Notes under the pieces: generated by a model
What the model was told of the DNA's origin: nothing
Databases searched by the model: none
What the model saw: the letters and a program-made list of their open reading frames with translations, nothing else
Made by a program: the position numbers and the translations under genes
In this document: positions 44,720-56,534 of the stretch, piece after piece
How positions within the stretch are numbered: position 1 is the stretch's first letter
How the letters are laid out: every line of letters begins with the position of its first letter
NCBI GenBank assembly: GCA_030765065.1
Contig: CM060979.1
Coordinates: 104,458,350 to 104,522,349 of the forward strand
Direction of reading: 5' to 3'
DNA length: 64,000 nucleotides
From: Deroplatys truncata
Lineage: Eukaryota > Arthropoda > Insecta > Mantodea > Mantidae

Positions 44720-45600
44720 ATGTGAATTTCCAACTTTCATAATCGCTTCGCTTGAAGAGCAGGAAAACCGTGGTTATAGGTGTTTAGCACCCAATAAATA
44801 CCCACATTGTACTCTTTATAGCTAATCATTTGCAATATAAATTCTTTTCTCAACGCACTAACTTTCCTTCAAGCGAAAATAAATATTGTAAAGGACGTAG
44901 GTATCGCTTTTGATATAATTTCAAAATTGAATTTCATATTCCAATTAAGAAGATGTGTTGATCGAATAAAAGCTTCATAGCTTTCCATACATCTTTACCA
45001 GAACAAGTCATATGGTCATAACTAGATCTTTTGCACAGTAATAGTAGTAATTAGAAGTGATTAGAAAAGCAGAACTTTAGAAATCAATATTAGAAATAAA
45101 TAGCTTCTAATAAGCTTTAAGTAACTTATTTTCAGAGAATAGCGGATAAATGGTTTTACAACATAGCTTTCATTTAAAATAGACATTATACTAGGCTTTT
45201 ATTCAGAATAACACACAAAAATGTAGTATTTGAATATTTTCCTTCGATTAAAGTGGAAATTTGTAATCTTGAAACACGATTTATCAAAGAAGTTTCTTTT
45301 CCGAAACATGTTTATACTAAAATGTTCTATTATCCAAATAAAAGGTATTTATTTTGAAAAAAATTTTTTTTCGCTTTCTCATTCTGAGACTGCCATAAAG
45401 ATAAAGCATTAAAAAACAAAATTAACCATATTAAACAAGGGAACAAGTGTAAAAGTAATCATATATAACATAATAAAATCCATCGAAAGTTGTAAGGCAT
45501 AGTAACAGTAATTATAAAAAAAAGATGAAACAAAATCGAAACGAACAATTAACAAAATTAAATTTCAAAAGGCAGTTAAAAGGATGTAGTATATAGATGT
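44720..45600. other. Unannotated AT-rich DNA
   Basis: Nothing recognisable. Confidence 0.4.
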
Positions 45601-45646
45601 TTGTGTTTTAAATTGAAGCGGATCCCATAATGACCAAGTTGGCTGC

Positions 45647-45865
45647 CTACTCGGAATCTCTTGCAAGAGTGGACGAAGAACTTGGGATCCTGCCTTTTGC
45701 TCCGACCATTAGGCACAATTTGTTAGAGCTGAAGCCGTAGGTAGTAGAGTATGTGGACTCGTAAATCCTGCACTTTTCTTCATGCATCTCGACTGGTGTT
45801 TGAGAAGGGTGTTGTTTGCGTAATTTATTGTTACTTAAGTTATTAGCCATCGCTTGGGAAGCCAA
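45647..45865 (-). CDS. Open frame after LTR family C leader, function unknown
   Basis: A 72-codon minus-strand frame starting in the last PBS-like unit (MASQAMANNLSNNKLRKQHP), in the position where an LTR element would start gag. The composition is polar and I see no domain. It may be the first part of a truncated gag-type ORF or chance. Confidence 0.25.
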   Translation of the reverse strand: MASQAMANNLSNNKLRKQHPSQTPVEMHEEKCRIYESTYSTTYGFSSNKLCLMVGAKGRIPSSSSTLARDSE

Positions 45866-46165
45866 TTTGAAGTTGTATTGTTCTTGGAGTTGTTTATTGA
45901 TGTTAGTTCTACGTTTGGGAAGCCAATTTGAGTAGGTGTTTTGTTGTTGATGGAGTTTGTTTATTTATTCAGCTCCACTTATGGACGTCAATTTGAAGAA
46001 GTATTTGTTCTTGTTGAAGGAGTTTTGTTGTTGATGTTTGCACCACGCTTTGGGCGTCAATGTGAAGAAGATATTGTTTTGTTACGTAATATGCTGCTAC
46101 GTATGAGAAGCCGATTTGAAGATGTATTTTTGTTGTTACGCTCCAAGTTTAAAAATATATTATAT
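45840..46165 (-). promoter_or_regulatory. LTR family C leader: five to six PBS-like repeats (minus strand)
   Basis: On the minus strand, units of the form TTCAAATTGGCTTCCCAAAC with GTAG or GTGG lie at about 46092-46121, 46040-46068, 45970-45998, 45905-45931 and 45846-45872, spaced 52-70 bp. The unit at 46040-46068 (ATTGACGCCCAAAGCGTGG) is closest to a tRNA-Lys-type site. Between units are AT-rich spacers with AACAACAA words. Confidence 0.68.
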
Positions 46166-46206
46166 TAGTTTTGTTATTAAACTGCTTCTATAGATATTTA
46201 TGTTTA

Positions 46207-46949
46207 TGTTTGCCTCGGCTGCGTCAGTATTGTTTTAGAGACACGTTTCTCTTAATCAGGGCGTGGTGCGACAAGAATGTAGGCTTACACAGATTTTAAG
46301 TTTAAATTCACTTCTCTTTATTAATCCTTGACACAAATTAAATAGCACTACACTTATATCAAGAGCTGTGAGATTCTTTAATTTAATACTTGCACTTTTA
46401 ATAACGCGTATACTTATTTTACGTCTCACACGAATACGTAATATTTCTCTAGAGAACATATCTTCCATCCGGTTACTACCAAGGTCTGCAGGCAACTGAA
46501 CAGATTTCAACCGTCCAAACCCGTAAACTTCTGTATTTCAAGTCTCTGATTGGCTAATCCTAGTCCAATAGAATATCTGCATTTTACTAAAGCTTTTTCT
46601 GGCTGTTGATTGGCTATTTTTAAACTGTCACAAATTTACGTTATCGTTGCTCTAATCATGACTAGTAGCATTTAAACTCTCAAACTCATTATTGCCTCAA
46701 GGTTACCTCATTGTTACCTCATTGTCAGCAACTTTAAACTTATTATTCTCACAGCTCTTAGATTATTAAATTACGTAATGCATTCACATAACATTTTTGA
46801 ACATGTTTACAATAATATAAGCATATGCAATGACTGTTATATACATTTTAAAATTTATTACATACATATTGCTTCAAGGCGGGTTGTTATTGAATTTACA
46901 TATTATATAATTGTATTGAAATTATTCAGCTGTTAAAAATACTGCCTCA
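46207..46949 (-). mobile_element. LTR, family C (minus strand)
   Basis: On the minus strand it starts TGAGGCAGTATTTTTAACAG at 46949. It has TATTGGACTAGGATTAGCCA (about 46545-46570), AATAAA near 46320, CCCTGATTAAGAGAAACG near 46243-46260 and GCAGCCGAGGCAAACATAAA at about 46205-46222. It is very similar to LTR B. Confidence 0.8.
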
Positions 46950-46970
46950 TGTTGCTCACGAGTCTTCAGT

Positions 46971-47170
46971 TTTACTGCTGAGACTATAAGGTAGGCAGAT
47001 GAAAAATCAAAAAGTATGGCAAGCATGTCTAAGCGCCGACAGGATCCCTCTTGAAAAATGCAATTATAAGGATTTATAACAAAATTAGTAGTTACAGTAC
47101 GCCGATTCTGCAGCTCATCTCGGAGTTCACAGTCCTAGAATTAGTGCTTTAGTCTTATTGTACGTATTAA
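46971..47170. other. Unannotated DNA
   Basis: Short spacer. Nothing recognisable. Confidence 0.3.
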
Positions 47171-47171
47171 G

Positions 47172-47400
47172 GCCCCGTAGTTGAGTTGGTAGTACACCTG
47201 CCTGCCGTACAAGGGGTTCCGGGTTCGATTCCCGGCCAGGGATGGAATTTTTCTCTATCCAATATTATGGAGCTGAGGGTCGTGGGTTCGAGTCCCGGGG
47301 TGTTTGTGGGCATGGGTGTTTGTGTGTGTCTGTGTGTTGTGTAGTTGCGGTAATAAGCGGTAAAGAATACGGTAAAACACAGTAATAATAAACTGGGTAA
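47172..47400 (+). mobile_element. tRNA-derived SINE with two B boxes
   Basis: The head GCCCCGTAGTTGAGTTGG (A box) with GGGTTCGATTCCCGG (B box) at 47172-47247 is followed about 40 bp later by a second B-box-like GTGGGTTCGAGTCCCGGGG (47281-47300), a TG-rich tract (47301-47342) and AAT-rich sequence. A second, partial tRNA-like unit is implied. Confidence 0.72.
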
Positions 47401-47403
47401 ACA

Positions 47404-47880
47404 AGGGAACTTAAACATGTTTCTGTCTGCTGCTACATCTTCAGTCAAACATGTTCAAACCATTCAATGTTACCTGTTGATTTTGCCCTTAACACCTCAT
47501 AATTCATGCTGGTATGACGCGCTCCAAGGACTCTATTTGTGGTTTTTGCGCATAGAGAGTGTATTTTCTTCTCTTGTCCATTGGGTTACTTTAAATTGAG
47601 CTCCGAGCTGTCAACCAGTTGCGTGATGGCATACTTTTCTGTATCGTCAATTCTGTTTTGGCTTATTACAGCCTGTCTAAACTATAGCGTAACTGTGGGA
47701 TTATTTTTAAGAAAACGATATAGCAGAAAGTTATATATTTTATAAACTATAGATGATTTATTTGCAATCCCTCGTAGTTTACTTCCGATATCCTTAATGA
47801 CTGTTTATATTGGTTCATATTTGGTATGAAGTTGAATTATTAGATACTTACAGAAAATAATACAGAAGATACTTAATAAA
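47404..47880. other. Unannotated DNA
   Basis: Two overlapping plus-strand frames without motifs. Nothing recognisable. Confidence 0.4.
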
Positions 47881-47881
47881 A

Positions 47882-48125
47882 TACCGACGCGGGTGATCGA
47901 GGTCGTTAAGGCTTGTAATCATGGACGTGAGATCCGCGGTTTAAATCCCGCCAGGATCTTCCTTTCTGACAGTTTTATCTAGGTTTTCCGCAGTCCTCGT
48001 AACTGGCAAATGCCGGGGAGGTATACTAAACTCAGGCCTTTTCTTCCCCAATTTCCTTTTCTCACTATCATTTCAGGTATCATCAGTGTCTACCGACTGT
48101 GGTGCCGTAGGAATAAGATCGGGTT
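47882..48125 (+). mobile_element. SINE-like element with tRNA-like head
   Basis: GGGTGATCGAGGTCGTTAAG (A-box-like) and GCGGTTTAAATCCCGCC (B-box-like, with stem) at 47890-47953 are followed by a pyrimidine-rich body (CCTTTTCTTCCCC, ATTTCAGGTATCATCAGTG) ending near GATCGGGTTTTAAACAAAAC. Single copy in the window. Confidence 0.6.
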
Positions 48126-48985
48126 TTAAACAAAACAATTAAGAAAATACTGATCCTCCAGATGTTTCGGACGAAGATTTTTTAAATCACAGCTATGCAT
48201 ATGAAGAAAATGATCGTTTACCAGAACTTGATATATCACATCATGGAAATCAAAGAAAGACCTCTCCTTGTTATGTTTTGACGCAATTAATTAACTCTCA
48301 GATAATTTATAAAGACGTTCCAAGCTGAAAACTGAGAATACTATCACATATCAACCTGGAACTTGTCAAACATTAATAAACAAACAGTAATGCTCAAAGA
48401 TCTACTAAAGCTCTGAGAAAATAAATAACAAATGTAAACCATCGAGGAAATTCCGAATTCTAGAAAATGGCAGAGAATTAAACAGTGAATATAAAAAGTG
48501 CAACAAAATCGTATTTATATAGTATTTCGACCATTTTATAGAAATCGAGTAAGTGAAAAAAAAGTCCTTTTTAGAAAGCTGCTCTCTGGTACCAGTATTT
48601 TATATAATCACCATATATATGCTTTGAAAGTTTAATACGTCTTTTATTTTGTGCTATTCCTTGAGTTATGAATTAAACTACTAAATCTGTAGATTAAAAC
48701 AATAAATGTTGTTATAGAATAGTCTGCCATTTTGAGGCAGGCCTCACATTATCTTGTGAAAGAACGCCGTGTAGGTTATGCAGGCCGCTCGACCATAACG
48801 TCAGGGAAATTGCCGAGAGATCGCGGAGAATACTATGAATTGAATTTATTGTACAATTTGTTCTACAATATACACAATGTATATTAATATATCACTCGTA
48901 CCCCTAATGTACAGTTTGTCTGGTGCTTGTTTTCTTATTGAGCCACTCAGATTGCTTGGCTCCCAGGTCTTATCGCTCACTGATC
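48126..48985. other. Unannotated AT-rich DNA
   Basis: Nothing recognisable. Confidence 0.4.
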
Positions 48986-49009
48986 GGCCCTTGCCTCTCT
49001 TACTTTTCT

Positions 49010-50365
49010 AGTTCATTTTTCCTTTACCTTCCTTAAAAATTCTCCCATACCCTTGATTTTCTTTTCTTCTTTCCCTGTCAACATCTTTATAGCTACTATT
49101 TTTCTATCCATATTTTCCCATTTCTTCTCCCACACTTTTTCCATCCATCTCCTTATTTCCTTACATTCTGTCATATTGTGTTCTGTACTTTCTCCTCCTC
49201 CTCCTCCTCCTCCTCATCGCATATCCGTCTTCCGCTTCCTCTCATCCCTCTTAAATACAATGATCCCGTTCTCTTCCATGCTAAACCTTCCGTTTCTTGT
49301 CTATTACAGCAACCAACATATAGCTCTCTTCCCCACTCCTTCTTTATCGATTTACAAAAGCTTAATGCTTTTTTATCTTCAAGGCTTCCCCATATCTATT
49401 GTCGTTCTATATCTTCCACTCTTTTTCTTACTACTTTCCAAAAGCTGTTTGTATTTCTTTCCTCCAACCCCCATATATCCCCCATTCCAATTGACGCCAT
49501 TATTTTTTCGGTTTCTTTCCGCCAGCTGTTTTTGTTTCTTAGAACCTCTTTCTGAGTCAAGCATATCTTTAAAATTTCACCTTCCTTCATTTTCATACAT
49601 CTAAACAAAGATTTTAAAAGTCTTTCTATTATAAACCTTTCCTCCTAGTTCTTCCTAGTTATACTAATGCAACCTCGCCTGATGCTGCTCTTGGTAGTAC
49701 AATTAATTCTTTATAAAACATTCTATACGTTTGGTCAATTTTGTTACTTAATTCTCCTCACCCACCCCATATTTCCACCGCATAGAGCATTCTTGATTCT
49801 ACAAATGCCTCATACATTCTCTCCAACCATTTTGTCGACATCTCTAATTTATATTTGTATATTTTTATTCTTGTCTAGGCTGCCTTCCCTTTAGCTAACA
49901 TCTTCCTGACATGTGCTCCCCATTCCCTGCGCTATTACTCATCCTTACTCCTAGTCATATTCTTTGACTATCTGCAGTTCTTGATCACCTAGAAACTATT
50001 TTTCTTCCTTCTTAAATCTATTTCCTTTTTTAAACGCTATCACTTTGGGCTTTTTTATATTTACCTTAATTCTCCATTTTTCACAACATTCTTGAATTTC
50101 ATTTATTGCTTTTTCTAACCCTATATGGCACCTACCATAAGGTCGTCTGCGCATAATAAACATGGAATCTCCTATCCCTTATTACTGGACAATGCTGGTT
50201 TCCTAGTTTTACTCCCAATATACCATCTATGAATAGGTTAAATAATATTGGATTCGGCTCCCTGTGTTAATCCTATTTTTTGTTGAATCGTCTCTGTGAT
50301 GCTGCTTTTTTACCCGCATACAGAACTTTTACATCTTTATATATTTTCTTTCGTAAGGTTTCCTT
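49010..50365 (-). pseudogene. Non-LTR reverse transcriptase, minus strand, heavily broken
   Basis: Read on the minus strand: IYKDVKVLYAG (about 50345-50310), then GLTQGAESNPILFNLFIDG (50268-50212, RT block 4), then LCADDLMVGA (about 50155-50126, catalytic ADD), then KAINEIQECCEKWRIKVNIK and KKPKVIAFKKGN. Lower down are pieces such as ESRMLYAVEIWGW (about 49805-49767) and a C-terminal piece 49608-49396 (KICLTQKEVLRNKNSWRKET). Many stops and shifts lie between. This explains the conspicuous pyrimidine richness of the plus strand here. The endonuclease domain is missing. Confidence 0.8.
49190..49214. repeat. (CTC)n/(TCC)n microsatellite
   Basis: About eight CTC units within the pyrimidine-rich strand of the minus-strand LINE. 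Confidence 0.92.
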
Positions 50366-50464
50366 AACGTGTCCTTTGTTACAGAGAAATGTACAACATG
50401 CATAAGAAGATATATTGTTAACTACTGCACACAAATAATGTTCGTTTATTACATCGAAGCTATT

Positions 50465-51245
50465 ATTTCCTCTGCCACTTACCTACAATAAGTAGAGCAA
50501 GTAGTATTGCATTCCACCCAAAAATTGGATACCGAGACTTTACAAGAAATGCACGTTGAGACTCCCTGAATCCAAAGAAAGCATTTTTAGAAATAGACCT
50601 GTGTGCGTTTCTGTAAACAGTATAATTCACAAACAAAAAATCGATTAAGTACCAAACTTGGTATTTAAGTTCAGCATTTCCCAAGTATGTTAAGATTGTT
50701 AAGAAAACTTGCCCACCCTAAACTACCCTTTATATGGAAAAAGTTTGTTATTTTTTATTTTCGCAAACATGGCTCTAGAGATTTGGCTCAAAATAGTATA
50801 TGTTTAAGATAGCTTAAAAAATAAAATGCATATCTTAAATTTTCTGGGAATATCATGTGAAGTGCTCTTCATTTTGAACAATGTTTGTATAATTGGTAAA
50901 CTGTATCTTACTATAAAAAGTGTAGATCTCATTAAAGCTCACAGTTTTTTATCAAATAAAATTTTTTGTGGCGTTACCGTTTCCAAGATATTCTTTTTAG
51001 TTGGTTTTGAATTTTCAAATACTTTATACTTTTCTCAACTACAAATCGCTATTCGTTGTTGTTTTTTGTGTTCATGTAAAGAGAACGAAATTTCAAAGCC
51101 ATCGCTTAGCGACTATCTTTGAAAAGATTTGACTATGGTTTTAGTTTATTGTATTCCATTTCACACTTAGAACGAATTGTGCGTAATGAAGGTTTATCTG
51201 TGTAAACAAGAAATAGATAGAAGAATAACCTTTTGTAGGAATACT
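50465..51245 (-). repeat. Rep860 copy 15 (reverse, degenerate end)
   Basis: Begins CTCTGCCACTTACCTACAAT near 50469 and has GCATTCCACCCAAAAATTGG at 50509. The TG run is lost (GTGTGCGTTTCTG only). The middle words ATTTTCTGGGAATATC and AAAGAGAACG are present. It fades near 51245 (TTTTGTAGGAATACTTTC). Confidence 0.75.
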
Positions 51246-51249
51246 TTCT

Positions 51250-52720
51250 CCACAGTTCCAATCTCGATTACGATGAGTTACCATGATAAAGCTTGTTTCG
51301 GGGCTTCTCTTATTCTGAGAAGAGAATGTGAGCTAACTCTAAGCTTTAGGAACCCCAAGCATCATTTTAACTATTCCGTTCATTCGCCGACCAATATGAC
51401 CTACCCAATCAAAGGACCGTAATTAATCATCAAACCAAGCAAGATATAAAATATGACATCCTAATGGCGAAACGTCCTTGACCAAAGGTCCCCCAAAAAG
51501 TTTGTAGAAGAGTGGATAGATAAAGTAACGTGAATTAAACACATCGGAAATTTTTTCCAACCTGGTTAAAAGTGCATGTTAGACAGTGGAAAAAGGGAAC
51601 TTATTTTTAAACTTTACGTATTTCATGCACTAAAGGAATTAATAACAAAACGTAGATTAATAGCCATTTTTCATTATTTTGTGTCTGAATTTATAAATTC
51701 CCGCGCTCGTAACCAATACAAATATAATAAAGAGAGAATATGTGGCGAGGGGCAATCTTGTAAAGCACACTCAAACGATTTTGATATTTCTTTCACCATT
51801 AAAAATGTGTTCTTCCGAACGGATACAGGCAATAAAATATTTCCAAACATTTAGACGGTTTCATATTAATTTCAGCCAATTTATCCTGTTATATCAGAGA
51901 ATATTTTTGGCACTTAATGATAACATGCAGATTTGTATTAAGTTCCACCCCAGAGAGGAAATGCGAAGGTTTAACAGTTTTAAAATTAAATTTTAGGAGG
52001 TGGGGGGTTGTAAATCGTGTTCACATCGCCAAGTTTTCTTCTGATTTTACAGAACTTTGTTACCATGGAGACCTTTTTATGTGATTTTAACAAAATTCTT
52101 TACACTTGGGGTTTTACTATAGCAAAATTGATGAACCCTCGTAAAACTTTCAAAATTTTCCTTATTTGCAATCGCTATTTTCAACCAGTAACATACAAAT
52201 CATATAGGAAAAACTTTGTACATATACTATAGGACCCAACGGAAATTATAGGCTGTATTACAACTCTCAAAAGCTATCCCTATCATTAACACTGATTTAC
52301 CATTTACTTCCACCTGGACCTTAGCTTAAATTGAGTAGAAAAAATTTGTGTTCGCTTGCTTGTGACTAGGAGATTTGATATTTCTGCGTTAACATAAAAT
52401 ATAACGTGATAAGTTTAAAGCTATAGAGAGCAATATACATTTTGAAGTACTTCCTACTAAGTTGTCTCTAGAGTTATACTCAGTCATAATTAGATTTTCA
52501 AAGGTTCAAAGACGGTTTCTGTTGGTAATGAGAGGCAGTACTTAACAATAAAATGGTATTAGCAAAAGTTTCTCTCTCTCGTTTTATGTTATATTTTTAG
52601 CGTATATTTCAATTATTGAGTATTCCTTATTTTGAAATATTTTCTTTTAAAACTTGAAATATCTATAGCAAATTGTAGAAGTGTATACATGTTTATTCGT
52701 TCGTAAATTAAAAGTGAGTT
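51250..52720. other. Mostly unannotated DNA
   Basis: Open frames at 51576-51854 and 51742-51996 overlap in different frames and lack motifs. 52070-52260 has weak similarity to 18235-18400. Nothing else recognisable. Confidence 0.35.
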
Positions 52721-52726
52721 TTATTT

Positions 52727-52925
52727 ATGGATGCTATTTAACTACTATGGTCCTTAGCGTCCCATTCTTTATTGGGCGTGAAATATCAGACGTTTTGCTC
52801 AGTCTTCTTTTATCAGGTTGGGGTTCTTTTCTACGACACGGACCACCGGCTTTACTTCCCTTTCGAAGGATTTTTATACCCAAAAAAATCCATCGCCTTC
52901 CGTCCGGTAGTCATTTGTAGTCATT
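52727..52925 (-). mobile_element. SINE-like repeat type S3, second copy
   Basis: TTTATTTATGGATGC, ACTACTATGGTCCTTAGCGT, GGACCACCGGCTTTACTTCC and CCCAAAAAAATCCATCGCC repeat the block at 27328-27580 in the same order. The B-box end is lost. Confidence 0.75.
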
Positions 52926-52929
52926 ATTT

Positions 52930-54470
52930 CTGGAATGAATATCGTTTTCGAAACCAGTCAGCAGTAAGAACAGTTTTTTTATGGCTTTCGCTACAAAGGC
53001 ATAAAATCGTTATGTGGTGAGCTTCCAAGGGCGAAGTACGGTGAGTGGGTTGTAGCTGGCTACCATCCAATGTCGCAGCACCCATCTCAGACAATAAATA
53101 ATTCAATTCTTGAATGGGGGATACCGGGAATGAGGCGTTCCTTGTCTCTAATAGGCAAAATCCACCTAGCGAAGGTTGTATATCCTGAATTTTAAGAATA
53201 TTCTGTTTTCCTACAACTTTCATTAAAAATGGAATGTATTCTGCCTCGCCTTTATTCTCAAACCAATACACATAGTGTATTTATTTATTTACTTACTTAT
53301 TAAACGCTCATTCTATAGAAAGGTAACATAGCTGATTAAAAAATTCGAACAAAAAGTTATACACTTCTTTTTTTATTAATGGAACAATAGCGATAATTAT
53401 AACGGGGATTATGCTATATAGAATTATAACAATAACATGGGTATTGCTGATTATCGAAACTTCTAATATAACCCACAATGTTTGTCTGAATGCTAAAGCG
53501 TAACTAAAATAAATGTTCAGTTAAGTCAAATGATGGATGTTTGTATGTAAGGGACTGGAAATATGGATAGAGGTAGTTTCTAAAAATGTTTACCAAACAT
53601 AAAGCGTAAATATCCCCGGTTTTATCATATAGGTCAAATGCCACAGATTTCTGCATAAGGGGATGAAATATAGTTAGTTTTTTGTAAAAGTTGTAAGATA
53701 GCGTATAATTCTTACGAGTTCTATGGCGTGATTGAAGTTATGTAGTTCAGTCAATTCATTCATATTTGTATTTAAGAGGGTAAGAGGTTGAAAGCAAATG
53801 TGGGGTAAATTCTGAAAGCTACAAGGTACCTTGTGGTTTTTGTGAGGTTTTATGGCTAAATTTTGTACCGATCACACCAAAACCATTCCATAATATCAAT
53901 ATTCAATGAGATTACAGGTTATGATAGACAGATATGGTTATGACAGACTCTCGTGCTCAGATTCAAGGTTTTTAAGCCCTTCTTTTATCTCTTTCGGCGG
54001 AAACGCCATAAATCATTCAGCTAATTAAAAGTTGAAAAGTATTCCTTGACATTAATGTTGAAAGATACTTAATTGAAATTGTATTACCTTATGAACATGA
54101 AACAACGACCAGTTTTAAATATTTTCTAAATATGATCGAAGTTCTCCGGGAGGTATAGCGTTTTTTAACAGTAAAACCGTTCATCAAAATCGGTTAAATG
54201 GGTTTAAAAATTATACTGGAGGCAAATAAACATACACTATCAGGGAAATTGTCGAATGATTTTTGTACGTAATCCCGTGACTAATCAAACATAATGTTCC
54301 TTATTGTTACTCTAAGCTAATTTAGAGTAAATGAAAGCAAAACAGGCAAGATTAATAATGAATAAATTATCTGTCACCCACGAATATGACAGAACAGACC
54401 GGAATGAGATAAATGTGGTTTACTACACAAGGTATACTAGAGCATATAATTCCTCCAGCCTATATACAAA
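52930..54470. other. Unannotated AT-rich DNA
   Basis: A 115-codon minus-strand frame at 52924-53271 shows no motif. Nothing else recognisable. Confidence 0.35.
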
Positions 54471-54473
54471 ATA

Positions 54474-55677
54474 CAGGGTGTCCATTAATTATCTTTACAA
54501 CATAAGACTTTAATAACTTTAAAACTACACCAGATATTAACAAATGCTTTTCAGCTTTTGATAAGATCACTAATAAGGTTTCTTTATCTTCCAGGTGACG
54601 TAATTTTAACGAAAAAATGATGTTGTAACCTGATAAAATGTGGACGCCATAGGAGAAAGCTCAGTGTGTGGCCTGATTCATACAGACGACGTCCGATACA
54701 CAAGTGCAATGAAACCTACGAACATGGTATGGAAGCAACGACCGTCCGAACAACTATTCAAGTTTGGCAGACATCATTTATGGAAACAGGTAGTATTCTC
54801 CATAAAAAGGGGGCGGGTCTCCCATCTGTTTCAGACTCCAACATAGACAAGGTACGGCAGGTGTTTGCAAGGAGTCTGAAAAAAAATCACCGCGTACGGC
54901 GGCCAGAGAGTTTGAAATATCAACAGTCACAATGTCTTGCTTAGTTGCTTCTGGTATTAAAGCCTACGGACAAACCTCAGCGCGAACAGTTTGCAATGGT
55001 ATGCTAGGCAAGATTGACGAAACCGCCTTTCTGGAAAAGATTTGATTCTCCGATGAGGAAATGTTTCATGTATCCGGCAAAATGAATCGTATATGGAGTT
55101 CAGAGGATCCTCACGTTACACGTGAAATAGAAATAGACAGTCCCATGGTCAATGTGTGGTGCGGACTTATGCACAATTGCATCATTAGTCCATACTTTTT
55201 CATCGAGTCTCCCGTCAACGGTGGCTTTCCTGAACATATTACAAGAGTTTGCTGTGTCACAATTGAAACATCTGCAACCTGATATCATATTCCAGCTGGA
55301 TGGGATACCACCCCACTGGTGCCTAAACGTCCGTCAATTTCTAGATGAAAAGTTGACGATAGGTGGATTGGATGAGATGGTCCAATTCAATGGCCGCCAC
55401 GATCCCCTAACCTCATACCGATGGACTTCTTCCTCTGGGGATTTGTAAAGGATCTGGTGTACTGAATCAAGGTTAGATACCTAAGACACGCATCCGCAAT
55501 GCATTGAACTATACAGGAACAGAAATGGAATACCGACTAGACGTTATTCGTGCCGCTAATGGTGCACACATTGATGTATATGAACGAGAAAAGAAAATAT
55601 TATGAGTTGTCTTATCACATGTTGAAAACCTTTGTTATTAAAGTCATAAGTTGTAAAGATAATTTATGGACATCCTA
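54474..55677 (+). mobile_element. Complete DD41D-like Tc1/mariner-superfamily element, inactive
   Basis: The ends CAGGGTGTCCATTAATTATC (54474) and the inverse of TAGGATGTCCATAAATTATC (ending 55677) form imperfect inverted repeats of about 43 bp that continue through CTTTACAAC and GACTTTAATAAC. TA flanks both sides (54472-54473 and 55678-55679). 1204 bp with a plus-strand transposase pseudogene. Confidence 0.88.
54660..55610 (+). pseudogene. DDE_3-type transposase with D,D~41D spacing
   Basis: The DNA-binding part lies near 54740-54890: IQVWQTSFMETGSILHKKGA, GLPSVSDSNIDKVRQVFARS. D1 lies in FSDEEMFHVSGKMNR at about 55045-55090, directly preceded by an in-frame stop. DSPMVNVWCGLMHNCIISP follows, then D2 in FQLDGIPPHWCLNVRQFLDE (about 55291-55349). 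After a frameshift and a TGA comes WPPRSPNLIPMDFFLWGFVK (about 55391-55450) with the third aspartate. I count about 41 residues between D2 and D3. At least two frameshifts and two stops make it dead. Confidence 0.82.
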
Positions 55678-55874
55678 TATTAAATGACGCAAGTCTAAGT
55701 ACTAAAAGTTTTAAATTTCAAGAAACATTAGAATAATAATAAAGTTGTAACGAATATTCCATACTTTTTAATTTTCGTCAGTTCGTGATCTTATGCTTCT
55801 AAGTCTTAGAAATTATATCATTCATCTCCTCACAAGTGACGGTAAGCCAGAGTATCCAATTTATAATTCATCTG

Positions 55875-56530
55875 AGTCCAGCTTTCTGTTAAACCCATTG
55901 ATTGAACTTCCTTCAGATGCAGTTTAACACTTACACTTATGTCAACAATAGCTTGCTTGTGGTATTTGGAATAAAATAATATACGCCAAGTCCAGTTTTC
56001 GGAATGGTATGCTATATACTTATAAACACAGACCATGATAAATGAATACATATTGTTTAGATGTAAAGGTTTTAAAGCAAAGGCTGGGAGAAACCAATTA
56101 AAGCAAAGAAGAACATGATTGGAGCAATCTAGTGGAGCTTTAGAAATATCTTTATAACGATAGAAAAAACAAAAAACAAAAGTAGTAACTATCTGCGCCC
56201 AGCTTTCTGTAAATCCAGAGGTTGTACTTATTTCAGATTCAGCTTGTCTCTCACAAGCTGGGTTGTGGTACTTGGAATAAAATACACTCGCCCTTTTGGT
56301 GGTATTTGGAATAAAATAGTATTCTCCTGTCCAGTTTCTGGTATGGTATGGTGTGGTATTTCTGGTAAACACAGAGTATTCTAAATGAATAACAAATTGT
56401 TAAGATGTGATAGTTTTATAGTAAAGGCTAGAAGGAAGAAAATAAAGCAAACAAGAATAAGAATGAAGCAGTCTAGCAGTGCTGTAAGTACAAATGTCTT
56501 TATACCAATGGAAAACAAAAACAAAGTAAA
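55875..56530. repeat. Tandem duplication, period about 331-346 bp
   Basis: 55875-56200 and 56206-56530 are two diverged copies in direct orientation. Paired words are CCAGCTTTCTGT (55879 and 56210), GGTATTTGGAATAAAATA (55961 and 56301), AAACACAGA, AAATGAATA, TTGTTTAGATGT versus TTGTTAAGATGT, and AAAGCAAAGAAGAA versus AAAGCAAACAAGAA. The second copy holds a small extra duplication of the GGAATAAAATA segment. No coding evidence. Confidence 0.8.
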
Positions 56531-56534
56531 AGCC

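Noticed and set aside
49053..49604. 183-codon plus-strand membrane-like protein
   Set aside because: It is the antisense of a purine-rich LINE. The minus strand carries RT motifs.
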